Shown here: positions 32,492 to 43,263 of the stretch, piece by piece
Layout of the letters: every line of letters starts with the position of its first letter
How positions within the stretch are numbered: position 1 is the stretch's first letter
Source: Gnetum montanum
Taxonomy: Eukaryota > Streptophyta > Gnetopsida > Gnetales > Gnetaceae
Direction of reading: 5' to 3'
DNA: 52,215 bases
Assembly: GCA_015680685.1 (NCBI GenBank)
Contig: MNCI01015802.1
Span: forward strand, 592,909-645,123
The notes under the pieces: model-generated
What the model was told of the DNA's origin: nothing
Databases searched by the model: none
Seen by the model: only the letters and a program-made list of their open reading frames with translations
Position numbers and translations under genes: made by a program

Positions 32492-34210
32492 GTTGACGTC
32501 TGGGGGAGTGGCCCGAGAGACGTCGACAAAGAATTACAAAACACCACAGTAGACATGTCATCAATGTCATTTGTTAGCACAAGATTGGATGTCGTTTTAC
32601 CATGCTCAAGATTGTTATGGGAATAAGGTTATGCTAAGGGATCAGGGGTATAAGACATGCTAAGGAAATGAAATTTAAATGGTGGGAAAAAAATGCAAAT
32701 AGTGGATCATGATGTAAGATGCAAATTTAGCATGGTTTATAGTGACCATGGCATGATGTGGTTTGCCCCTGAAATGTTGAGCTCTTGTTGGAGTGTTTAT
32801 GAGAGCATCAAAGTCCATCCAAAGATGAGCCAATTACGAAGCTGTAGTGTTGTTGCTTTCTTTTTTTTGGGTGAACCTTCTTTGGGTTTGGCTTACCACT
32901 AAATGTTAGCTACAAGTTGACCATTGAAAATATGGGCTTTGTTTCCTAGGGATGATTCATGTTACATCCACCTAGGCTTTGATCATGCAACAGAGGCACC
33001 CCATAGGATGGATTGTGTTACATCAACCAGGGGTTCAATGGTTGATATGAAGAGAATTTCATGTGTGTCACAGTGTGTATGCATCAAAGAAGTGTGAAAT
33101 CATGAATATGGGGAAGATGAGAGGATGTTGGGATGAATGAATGGATGTTCATAGGTTATAATAGGGATGAGTAGGATGTGCACTCTTGAGTGGCTCAACC
33201 AGTCCAATCATGCGTATCAGAGCAACGTGATAACTTACTGCTATGATGAGATGCACCTTTGCACAACTACCTCGAAGGCTTTGTCCTGCAAACACAACTA
33301 AGATGGGACAAGAAAATTGCAAAATGTGAAATGGAAGTGCAAATGCTAGATGTGAAGATGCTGCAAGTGCTAGATGTGAAGATGTTGCAAGTGTCAAATG
33401 TTGTGCCAGTTGCAACTGCTTAGAAAGCCAATGAAAGTGCTAGGGTGATGATGCTGCAAGTGTTCTGAATGCTGCACTAATGGAAAGTGCTCCAAAAGAA
33501 TCACTAGAATGGTGGGAGGTGATGATGCTATGAATAATCACAAGGTAATGGCAAGTGTTCAGATCAAATCAGCTACATGCCATTTTAAAGTCTTGGTAGA
33601 CCGTGAGCCCAGTTCAAGGTCTTGGCAAACTATGCACCCAGTTTAAGGTCTTGGCAGACTGTGATGTGCTAATTTATAGTCCTAGCAAACTGTTGGATGA
33701 TATTTTAATGTTGTAGCAGATAGTGGATGTTGTGCCAGTTTAACGTCATGACCCAAGGATGAGCTTTCCCAATTTTAAGTCATAGCAAACCGTGCACCCA
33801 GTTTAAGGTCCTGGCAGACTGTGATGTGCTAGTTTATAGTCCTAGCAGACTATTGGATGCCAGTTTAATGTCGTAGCAGATAGTGGATGTTGTGCCAGTT
33901 TAACGTCATAACCCAAGGACGAGCTATGCTAGTTTATAGTCATAGCAGACTATCTGTGCCAGTTTATAGTCATAGCAGACTAGTGCTTACCTTGCTTGTG
34001 TAAGGTGTGATGCTACACATGTAGTCACACTGTGTGCCTACAAGATCTTGCAAAAATCAACTAGAAAGAAAAAAATATCAAGCAACACCTATCGTAAACA
34101 GAGTTAAAATGTATGAATGAAAGAAAAGAAATGCAAAAAGTGATAGTTTTAGGCCGTTCCGGGCTGTAGGCTAGTTTAAGGCCTTTTCAGGCCATGTGTT
34201 TTTATAGTTT
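32492..34210 (-). other. Non-coding 3' internal region of element C
   Basis: It occupies the place where pol would lie. There are no RT, RNase H or integrase signatures on either strand. It contains a tandem array at 33580-33980, AAGTGCTAGATGTGAAGATG-like repeats near 33330-33390, and scattered copies of the array motif. The minus-strand frame at 33415-33149 is a translation of the small repeats. Confidence 0.65.
33580..33980. repeat. Tandem array with about 35-bp subunits and a 160-bp higher-order period
   Basis: Subunits follow CCAGTTTAAxGTCxTAGCAGAC with GTGGATG or GTGATGTG linkers. The order of variant subunits repeats: GCACCCAGTTTAAGGTC occurs at 33635 and 33794, followed each time by the same variant series. 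Single copies also lie inside gag (35659-35680 and 37123-37145). Confidence 0.85.
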
Positions 34211-34218
34211 TATGTTTT

Positions 34219-35199
34219 TTAATGCAATGTGTAAACTAAGTTTACGAATGTGTAAACAAAGCAAAATGCGTGATCTAAGTGAGTGGGCAAAATGTAAACG
34301 CATAGGCTAGTGCAATGTAAACAAAAGTCAAAATATGCATGGCAAGTGGAGACAAAGGGTAGGCAGGCACCCGCATTTTTGGCTAAGGGAAAGTCTTGGT
34401 CATGTAATTTCTTCCTAACTAGGCATGGATTAGGGAGTGTGCAAGGATTAGGATCCTCTAGGAAGCTATTGGCTTCAACCACTCATTTAGGTGTGTTAGA
34501 CGTAGGCCCTACATTGGTTGTTATAGGTGTACCACCAAGAAACTCTTCTTCTAGAACTTGCGCCATGTCTATGTCGTGGATAGTCGAAGAGGAAGCATTA
34601 TCACCATGGATTATAACTTGACCACCTTCATATGGAAGGTGGATTTCTTGGTGGATGGGGGAGGAGATGGCCCTTAGTTGGGCTAGCCAAGGCCTGCCTA
34701 GAATCATGTTGAAACCTGGAATCTCCTATATGACAGTGAAATATGCACTAGTGGTGAATTGCTCTCCTACCACGAAGGCTAAGTTGATTGTACCCCTGAC
34801 TATGACATGTGATTCATTGAAGGATTTTAGACACATGGTTTTCGTTGGCCTGATTTCATCTGCTAGACCTAGTTTATCAATGATGAAGTATAGGACTATG
34901 TTTTCCACTACACCATCATCAACATGCACTCTGCGAATTGTGCACTGCTCAACACGAATGCTAATGGATAGTGGAGTTGTAGTGACCTCCCCTCATTTGG
35001 GTTGAAATTTGATTGCATTGTTGTGGAACACTAGGGATGTTGCACTCAATTCTTGCGGTGTAGGGGGCAACATCATTTCACAGATGGATGCCTCATTTGC
35101 AGGGATGTCTTTCGTAACAGGAATAGAGGCCAAGACCTGGGCCAATGCTTGGCAATGAGCAGTTGAGGTCATGACTAGGTTGTACAAGCTCAACGTCAT
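34219..35199 (-). pseudogene. Protease region of element C
   Basis: On the minus strand RRVHVDDGVVENIV is followed by KLGLADEIRPT, then GTINLAFVVGEQ and MILGRPWLAQLRAISSPIHQ. This matches the Tat-branch retropepsin layout (VD.G...NI...LKKLGL...LRPT...YNMILGRPWI). The active site reads D-D-G. A stop near 34727 separates the two halves. The frame continues to about 34219 with no RT behind it. Confidence 0.75.
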
Positions 35200-37536
35200 G
35201 TTCTTTTGCTTGAGTGTTTCCTTTACCTAGGTTAGTGCAGCTACAATTTCCTTGTTGTTAGCCGTTGTGTTGGCCTTAACTTCCTTCAAGTGGATTGAAA
35301 GAAGGATCTCTTGGGAAGGGAACTTGGGCTTGATTTGCTTAGCCTGTTTGGGGGTAGGGGCCCCAGTGTTCAGTTGTTGTTTGTTGGTTGTGGCCTTTGC
35401 TTCAACCATGGGGGTTGTGAGGTGCTCGTTTGTCCTCTTGCGTTGCCATTTGGTGGGCCTACACAAGTTGCTAGTGGGGTCAACCCTTGAAGGAGAAGAG
35501 GTCGAGATGTTACCCACTATTGGGCTTCAAGTAGGTGAGGGGCCATCATGTTGTAGCACTTTTATGACAAATGGTGATTTAGGCAGAGTTGTTGTGTGGT
35601 CAACTTGTTGTGGCACCTTGATAACAAAAGGTTTCTTAGCAGTTGTTGTTGTATCATGCCAGTTTAATGTCTTAGCGGACGGTTTCTGTGGAACTTTGAC
35701 CACAAAGGGTGTTGTGGGTGCTCGAGGTGGAACTTTGATAATAAAGGGAGGCCTCTTACTTGTGGAGTTGGAGGGGACCCTTGCCTTGCTAGGAGGCGCA
35801 CGGATCACAAAAGGTTATTGTGTAGGTTTAGCCATACCACCTATGCTAATGGAATTTATGACATAGGAGGCATCATCTGTGTTGGATTGACTCACCGTGT
35901 TGATCACCAGTTGGCCACGTTCTATCATTCTCTGCAGGACATCCTACAAAGCATGACAGTTTTCTGTATTATGACCAGCCAATTGGTGGTAGTGACAGTA
36001 TTGGTCTAGCTTGAAGTGTTGTGGAACTGGGGGCTCATTTGGTACTACTAAAGTAGGGTTCCTTAGTAGTTTGTAGTACCTATCATGTTTTTGGTGGGTA
36101 ATTGCCGATATGTGTTTGTGTTGGATTTACCCAGCTTTCAAGAGTTGCTCTAGTAGTTCAAAGGGTTTCACCAGTAGTGGTGTATACTTTGAGTGGTCCT
36201 TGCACTAAAATTTGGGTCTTGGGGTAGCCCCTATCAATGTAGGTGAGTTGGTATCAGAGTTGGCGGTTTTGTTAGTTGGGGCTTTGGGTTGCTTAGTTAT
36301 CAGGCCCCGGTTGGTTGCTTTTGTGCTTATGGCTACTGTTATCACTGTTGTGTTTTGCTTGTAAGCATGTTGGTTTCTGTAGGCCACATAGGCTAGATCA
36401 TTGCTAGTTTGCGCTGCTTCCTCTATGCTTTTTGCTTGGGCAAAGGCTTGGCTAAGAGACTTTGGGGCTAGATAATACAGTTTGGACTTAATAAAGTCAT
36501 TTACTACACCTTTAAAGATGGCCAGTAGATGTGCCTCCGCTAGGGATTCATGCATTTCACTCAATGCAACATCCCAACGTTGGAGGAATTTTGGCATGGG
36601 CTCTAGAGGCCCCTATTTAACTTGCATAAGTTGGTCAAGGGTTGCTTCAGGCTTTAGGTTGTACTTGAAACGTGTCACAAACTGGCTTATGAGATCCTCC
36701 AAAGAGGAGATTGAGGCCTTGGGGAGTTTGCGATACCAGTCCAAGGCCTTGCCAGTGAGTGACATGGGGAACACGTGCATGATGATGTGTAGCCAAGCTT
36801 GAAGGAGTAGGCATTCAGATCGAAATGTGACCACCAAGTGTGCATTGGGGTCCCCTTCACCGTTGTACTTGGTAAATTGTGGCAGCTTGACCCTAGTTGG
36901 GAGAGTTAGAGGTGGTACCGTAGGACTTATGGGATCATCTTGGTAGAAGTCCACCACCTTGATGATGTTAGAGGAGGTAGCCTTAAGTCGGTTGATCTCC
37001 TCCGTCAAGCTTTGGATTAGTTGGAATGCCTGATCCAACCTAGGGGATGTACTAGCTGGTTGCATTGGCTGGGCTTGTGTTGGTTGGATAGCATGGGGCA
37101 GAATTGTTGGTTGTGGAGTTTACCAGTTTAACATCATAGTAGATGATTGTTGATGTAATGGCTGAGCGATGGGTGTGGTGATTGGAGTGGGCCACACATG
37201 GATGGGTTGGACAAACACCATAGACACTGATAAGATAGGTGGGATGTAGGATGCCTGAGTTTTTTGGGGTTGGGAGGTGGCCCTTGCATGAGCATAGTGC
37301 TGGGAAAATGCATTAATTGCTTGCGGGGAAAGCTGAATTGGCATGGTTACTATCTTGGAGGGGATGGGTGGACCAAACCGAGGAGGGGCTCCACTAGGGA
37401 GTGGTTGTTGGAAGACGGTGTGGAGGGGGCTCTCATGCTTGGAGTGGGCCTCAAACTCATCTTCCTCATTCTGTGAGGCTTCCTTGTAGGTTGTCCTTAC
37501 ATCATGCTTGTTTGCATGGATGAGTTGGGATAACAA
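35200..37536 (-). pseudogene. Gag of element C with zinc-knuckle-like segment and PFVIKVPQ repeats
   Basis: Frame 37065-36613 has a retrotransposon Gag core: KLPQFTKYNGEGDPNAHLVV and LTGKALDWYRKLPKASISSL. Frame 36597-36205 continues it. Near 35990-35880 the minus strand reads CHYHQLAGHNTENCHAL, the C-H-GH-C segment seen in Tat-type Gag. Then 35808-35527 encodes five variants of PFVIKVPQ spaced 15-25 residues apart. The N-terminal frame (37536-37120) is Pro/Gln-rich. Only a few stops interrupt the region, fewer than in B or F. Confidence 0.75.
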
Positions 37537-38734
37537 CTAGTGGTAGGACTCCGTAAGTGGGATTATGTCAAACAAGGAGGGGTTGTACTCCTGTCCATTC
37601 CAATGGACTCGTTTGTAGTCCTATTTTGCCTCTAAATCGAGGTAATCCACTGGTAATCTTGCTTGGATTTTGGCACAAAAAAATTGTAATGTTCATGGCT
37701 TAATGCAACATGCTTTGGCTGGATTATGGTATTAAATGTGTTGGACACCAACGTGGAAGGGTGATCTAGATTCATATTCACAGATCAGATTATGGTAATC
37801 TGCTGGTAGCAGGAAAATGGATAAGTGTAAAAATGAAAGAAAAAATAAGAAAGAAGAGAAAAAAAATGCTAAGTGTGAAAATTGCTAAAAATGCCCAACT
37901 TTAGTGCTACACTCACTACGTTGGAGCTTGCTACGCTCTGAGAACTTGTTATGCTCTCTAGAACATCCAAAGTTTTGACTAAGTGCTAATCAAAAATGTA
38001 GATAGAAATGGTTCAAGCTCTCCTTTTAGCACCAAAAACTATAGCGATAGAAAATGTCGATGGCTAGAAACACCGAGAGGTCTTCAGATGCACAACCTAA
38101 CCTCGAATCCGCATGAGGGCTGTGATGGATAAAATGGAAACAAGGTGCCTTGAACGGTCTGGTCGATCAAACAGGGACTTACCCAATGTACAATAACCCT
38201 TTTGCAAACAATGATTTTACATCGAACACCTGGTAGTAAAATAAAAGAAAACGTAATATGCACAACAGTAGAAACATGCTAAAACGCGTAAGAGGATAGT
38301 GGACATGATTGAATGTTTGACAATGCCAAAAAATAAATGCTGTAATCAGACAGAAAAAGAGTTTGAATAAGAAGGTGCACCACCCCAAAAAAGAGGGTAC
38401 AGGTATACAGAGTGTACAATAGGTGTAGTAAGAGCACAATCACAGCCTCGGTGGTGTCGGGCTATGAAATCTGGTGCTCACTATGATGGGTCGGTAGTCA
38501 CAATGTACTGCGTGATGTTCCATTAGGTTGCAATGTGGCTGCAGTGTACAGTGTGGTGTAGTTGTGCCTCTCTGTTGATGTAGTGTACTTTGGGTCTAGT
38601 TCGCCCGCGGAGCTAGGTGCTAAGATGCCAGAATGCCAAATTCCTTGTTGATGAAGAAATGCAAACCTCCCCCCTTATTTTTTTTCTCTTCTTTTTTTCT
38701 CTTCTCCTCTTTTTTTTTCAAAAGAGGGCACAAA

Positions 38735-38745
38735 GGTATTTATAG
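38735..38745 (-). promoter_or_regulatory. TATA box in the 5' LTR of element C
   Basis: CTATAAATACC on the minus strand lies in the LTR segment that is absent from the 3' LTR. It is followed downstream (in element sense) by an A/G-rich leader. Confidence 0.5.
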
Positions 38746-38865
38746 GGTTAGGGTTAGCCCAAAATCTGGATCAGGCGCCATGTGGTAGTGCAATGGATAG
38801 GACCATGCTATTTGCTACGCTCGTCCCATGTTACGTGGACAATATATGTAGCATAACAACTTGTA

Positions 38866-39172
38866 ACAATTTATAATAGTGTGTAACAGCGTAGTAGTAT
38901 GTTATGCTATGCTACGCTATGCAACATAGCAGGGTGTAGCGTAACAACACGTAACAACATGTAATAGCGTAGTAGTGTGTTACGCTATGCTATGCAACGT
39001 AGCAAGGTGTAGCGTAACAGCATAGCAGTGTGTTATGCTATGCTACGTTATGCAATGTAGCAGATGTTCTACGCTATGCTATGCTACATAGTGTAACAGG
39101 CATGCTATGCTGTGCTACGCTATGCAACGTAGCGGGGTGCTACGCTACACTACGCTACGCAGCGTAACACCT
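38866..39172. repeat. Dense palindromic GCTACGC/GCGTAGC cluster
   Basis: About 300 bases built from alternating GCTACGCTATGCAACGTAGC, GTAGCGTAAC and TGTTACGCTATGC variants. The units are self-complementary in many combinations, so long hairpins can form. CpG steps are frequent and many variants differ by CG-to-TG or CG-to-CA changes. Confidence 0.85.
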
Positions 39173-39757
39173 TTGTAGAATGTGCTATCGTTTTGCCACT
39201 TAGCCAAATTTGTAGTTATCATATCGAGACCCGAAATTTTGTGGTGTTTTAACTGGGTTAGCAAATGATTACACTTAACACTTGAAACTAGTCATAGTTA
39301 TTCTACCTTACTAATGGACGTTGGAAAAGTAAAATACTTAGAAAATGTACAAAACGTAATCAAAGTAAACATATTTGAAAATAAAAGTAAACTAAGTGAA
39401 ATTCTATAATGATAAGAAACAATCTCGACCTTTATTATTGATCATGAATTGTGTCTAGGTATAATTCACTCAAATAAAGACTTAGAACAATTGTTAGTTA
39501 CCACAATACACACATTCACTTCCAACTCTAAGTCTAAGTGTAACTATTGGAAATAAACTACAATAATTTCACTAAGTGTTGAATGAAAGTTGTTCCATTG
39601 ACATAATGAAGGATTGGTATTTATAATTTTGACTAGGATCCACTACATTGTATCAACAATGATGTCTACAAAGCTGTGATGTTGTAGATATGATGTTGTA
39701 AATGCAATATCGTAGATATGATATCATGTCCCTTAAAAAATAGGTTTTATCACCTCC

Positions 39758-42700
39758 CATGTCACTACCATGCTTTTCAAATAAATTTTTCCCTAAAGTC
39801 ATGATTAGGAATGCATACCTTTCCATTCTTAAATAACAGTTTATCTTGAATATGATAGTTCCTCAGTTAGTCTATCTTACTCATCAATGAATCTTTAAGG
39901 CTCCTTCAAACCTATATAAAATCATCATCATGCCCATACAAAGAAGCAAAGTAACTAATTTCTTTCACATGAAGTACACTGCAATTAACTATATGCACCT
40001 TGGAAAATACATCAGCCACCACATTGACTTTCTCATGTTTGTGCTTCAATACAAAATTAAACTCCTATAACTGTGCAACCTACTTTATGTGCCTTGTACT
40101 CACTCAACTTATTTTATGAGTTTAGAAATTGAAGTTCTTTGTGGTTTATCATCAAGGTGAACTTCTTATGAAACAAGTAATGCCTCCAATGCTTGATTGC
40201 TTGAAGAATATTATACGACCCCTTTACATATATGCTATATTGTTTCCTTGACTCATTCAAATTTTTAGAAAAGAAAGCAACAGACCTACCTTCTTGTGAA
40301 AGTACCCACCAATGGCAAGTCCACTTGCATCCACATCCACTTAAAAAGGCTTTTGAAAATCTGAAATTACAAGCACCTATTCATTGGTAATATTTGCTTT
40401 CAATAAGTCAAAGCTCCCTTGGGTTTAATTATCCCACCTAAAATCTTTATTTTTCTTCAACAAAGAAAACATAGACCATAAAATACCACTAAAATTTTTT
40501 ATGAACTGTTTATAAAAACTTGCTACAGCAAGAAATGATCTTACCTCCCCAACATTCTTAGGAGTTGGCCAATCCCTAATAACCTTCATCTTAGTAGACT
40601 CCATTTGAATTTGGTTTTTTGAAATCACATGTTCCAAATATGTGATTTCCCTCTTGAAGAAATAACTTTTCTTCATGTTGATCACCAATTGTGCCTGCTC
40701 AAACTTTAGACACACCATCATCAAGTGATCCAAGTGCTCTTACTCATTAGAGTTATACACCAAAATATTGTCAAAAAGATAATATAACACTTACCAATTA
40801 AGTCCTTCAATATGTCATGCATCAAACTCATTAATGTAGCAGGTGCATTCATGAGCCCAAATGGCATCACCAACCATTCAAACAATATGTCTAATGCCTT
40901 GAAAGCTATCTTCCATTCATCACCAAGCTTGATTTTGATTTCATGGTAACCAGTCTTTAAATTAGTTTTGCTAAAAATATCTACATTGGTAAGTACATTA
41001 AGGATAGCGTTCATCCTCAAAATAGGAAACTTGTACCTCACTATTATCCTATTCACAACACTAAAACCAATACACATCTTCCATTCATCATTGTCTTTCT
41101 TTGGTACTAGCACTACTAGAAGTACATAAGGTGAAATGGAATCCCTTACGATTCCATTTGCAAGTAACTTCTCTATTTGGCTTTACAATTTAATCCTCTA
41201 ATTTGGTACCATTTGATAAGATCTCTCATTTGGAATGGTAGCACTAAGAATGAAGTCAATTTGATGCTATATATTACTCATTAGTGTCAATCCACCCAAT
41301 TCCCCCTTGAATACCTTGGAAAATATCTCCTTCAAGCCTAGTACAACTATTGGAAGTTCAACCTCCACATCATCATGATTAGTATTAACTGTTGTTATAA
41401 CGGCAAAACAAAAACCTATTTTATCATGTTTCTTAATATATTCCCTCTTTCCTATAAGGATTAAGGAAGCATTAAGTGACCTTTTCTGCTTGACTTGTTC
41501 AACTGTCATGGGAATCAACTCATGGATTCCATCAAGTCTAGCTACACTCCACACATTACTTACTTCGTTAAACTAAGCACCATGTCAAAATTTCAAGGTC
41601 TACTAGGTATTACATCAACATAATCTATTGGAACCACATTACACTTTACAACATCATGAAAACACCAAATTTTAAATTTTAAAGTACATTGTTTCCTCAT
41701 CTCTTGGGAAAAATCTCTAGATAACCAAAGCACTTTATATGGTCTAGAATGAGGATTAGTTACCAAACCTAATCTAGCAACTACTGTAGAAGAAATAACA
41801 TTTTCTTAGTCTCCCCCATCAATCAAAACATGAATCCATTCCCTACTAAGAAAACATCTAGCCCTAATTTGAAATAATAATTTTCTATTAGGATGATATA
41901 CTTTATTCACATTCCCCATGAATGCATAAGAATTCAATTCAAAAACATCCTCAATTTTTGAAGCATTAGGATTAGCTCTCTAAAGACCTTGGCTTGATGT
42001 CTCCTCACCTCTATGGTTTGCACATCCTTTCCCTTAGCTACCTTATGACGTGGGCATTTCCATTGCTTGTATCTCCATTTTCTACACTTGAAGCATTAGA
42101 TTTTTGATGAGCTACTGCCTTGACCCTTTTCTCCCTTGCCTTGGTTCTTCTTGGCCTTGCCCTTCTCATTGCCTCTTTAAGTCTTCTTATCATGAAGATC
42201 ATTCTTTTCTTCAAATTTGGACTTGGATCCTTTTTTAGATTTGGATCCCTTTTTCTTCCCCGTAGAAGTTTGTTTGCTTATGTTTCCAAATCCACTTAGT
42301 TTCTTCTCAACCTTCAATGCCAAATCATAAGCCTCATCAAGAGTTTTTAGCTCATAAAAAAAAACTCTTGATAGTATGCCATTTTAAGACCTTCTAAAAA
42401 ATTGAAGTTTGTTCATATTCTTTCCAATTTACTTTATGTTGATCAAATAATTCAAAATTTGATGTAGAATTCTTTGACATCCTTATCACCTTGCATTAGG
42501 AATTTTAACTTCATAATGGTCTCTTATCTCTAATGAGTCTATTCAAATTTTCTTTTCAACCTATATTTCATCATATTCCAATCTTTGATGGGTTGACTAT
42601 TTTATCTTTCATAACCTTAGAACTTCTTTTTCCACAAGTAGAAGTAATACCTTCTAATCTGGATTTAGCAATAGGTACCTCAAATCATTTGGTACCTTTT

Positions 42701-43247
42701 CCAGCTAAAAATGCTTTTCAAGTGCCTTCAGCCAACTCACAAAGGCATTAGTGTCATCTACACCATTAAAAGTCTTCAAATACACATATGGAAATCTTGC
42801 AACATTTCTAAATTCTCTAGCATGCCTTATCTCATCTTCTTCATCAAGCTTTCCTAAAGAAGAAGTATTTATCATAGTTGGAGCCATCAAAATTCTCATT
42901 TGAGAAATAATATTTTTCCCCATTGAAATCCTTAGCTGATGGGTTCCTACACTCCCATAGTTAGATTATTCTTCGTCATCATTTGCTTTATCTTTACGTG
43001 GTTATGAAATTTCTTCATATGAACATGCATGCTCATCACCTTCACATGTTTGGATATGCCTAAGACCAGCATTTCTATCTACTTTTACATTGATTTTATG
43101 TAACTAAGCAACCATCATCTTGAAGGCAACATTCATGCTTTCCATGTCTCTATTCAAGTCTTGAACCTATTTTTTCATAGGTGCCATATGAAATTGACAA
43201 AATCCTCAACTAATTCAAGCAACAATAAATACAAAACTTAATACAAT
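39758..43247 (-). pseudogene. Gag-pol body of element F (5' part)
   Basis: On the minus strand, Gag is around 42923-42705 (FPYVYLKTFNGVDDTNAFVS), with a damaged zinc knuckle near 42095 (CFKCRKWRYKQWKCP). The protease region lies around 41950-41560. RT is at 41113-40721 (WKMCIGFSVVNRI, GDEWKIAFKALDILFEWLVM, PFGLMNAPATL). The polymerase motif reads FDNI where active copies have FDDI. The RT connection is at 40733-40425 (DWPTPKNVGEVRSFL). RNase H and the start of integrase follow down to 39758, where element B cut the frame. Confidence 0.8.
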
Positions 43248-43259
43248 GCTCCGATACCA
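43248..43259 (-). other. Primer-binding site of element F (initiator tRNA-Met type)
   Basis: TGGTATCGGAGC on the minus strand, three bases inside the 5' LTR, differs by one base from the TGGTATCAGAGC common to plant chromoviruses. Confidence 0.75.
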
Positions 43260-43263
43260 ATAA

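Larger units (their letters stand above)
31759..39251 (-). mobile_element. Element C: gag-protease LTR element lacking RT and integrase
   Basis: Paired LTRs (31759-32478 and 38040-39251) with a 5-bp target duplication enclose about 5.6 kb. On the minus strand a long gag-protease region (37536-34219) is followed by 1.7 kb of non-coding, repeat-rich DNA where RT, RNase H and integrase should be; I find none of their motifs. The Gag zinc segment and the protease resemble the Tat/Ogre branch of Ty3/gypsy. Such a structure would need enzymes from another element, as proposed for non-autonomous gag-carrying LTR elements in plants. LTRs differ mostly by transitions. Confidence 0.85.
38040..39251 (-). 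repeat. 5' LTR of element C (full length)
   Basis: 1212 bases, ends mutated to TA...TA. It contains the segment missing from the 3' LTR: a C/T-rich tract (38668-38720), a minus-strand TATA box CTATAAATACC (38745-38735) and the palindromic GTAGC cluster (38866-39172). Confidence 0.85.
18162..39752 (-). mobile_element. Element B: Athila-like retrotransposon with an extra 3' ORF, hosting two nested insertions
   Basis: Bounded by LTRs with perfect terminal inverted repeats (TGATAA...TTATCA) and a 5-bp target duplication. Minus-strand order is 5' LTR (30533-39752, interrupted), primer site, gag, protease, RT, RNase H, integrase, non-coding segment, extra ORF and 3' LTR (18162-19057). The internal region is about 11.5 kb, long for Ty3/gypsy but normal for Athila-type elements. 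The 5' LTR contains a solo LTR and the whole of element C. All frames are broken and the two LTRs differ at many sites, so the insertion is old. Confidence 0.9.
30533..39752 (-). repeat. 5' LTR of element B, interrupted twice
   Basis: The LTR survives as 30533-30729, 31550-31758 and 39257-39752. Joined, the pieces parallel the 3' LTR at 18162-19057. The gaps are the solo LTR (30730-31544, with its TSD) and element C (31759-39251, with its TSD). The distal piece has a minus-strand TATA-like site (about 39626-39618) and the ATGATATCAT palindrome (39718-39727). Confidence 0.9.

Noticed and set aside
35252-35866. 204-residue plus-strand open frame
   Set aside because: It lies exactly antisense to gag of element C, which has recognisable motifs on the minus strand; the plus frame has none.
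38744-38758. TTAGGG-like words near the C 5' LTR TATA box
   Set aside because: Only about two units of TTAGGG, and the plant telomere unit is TTTAGGG. Too short to be telomeric.
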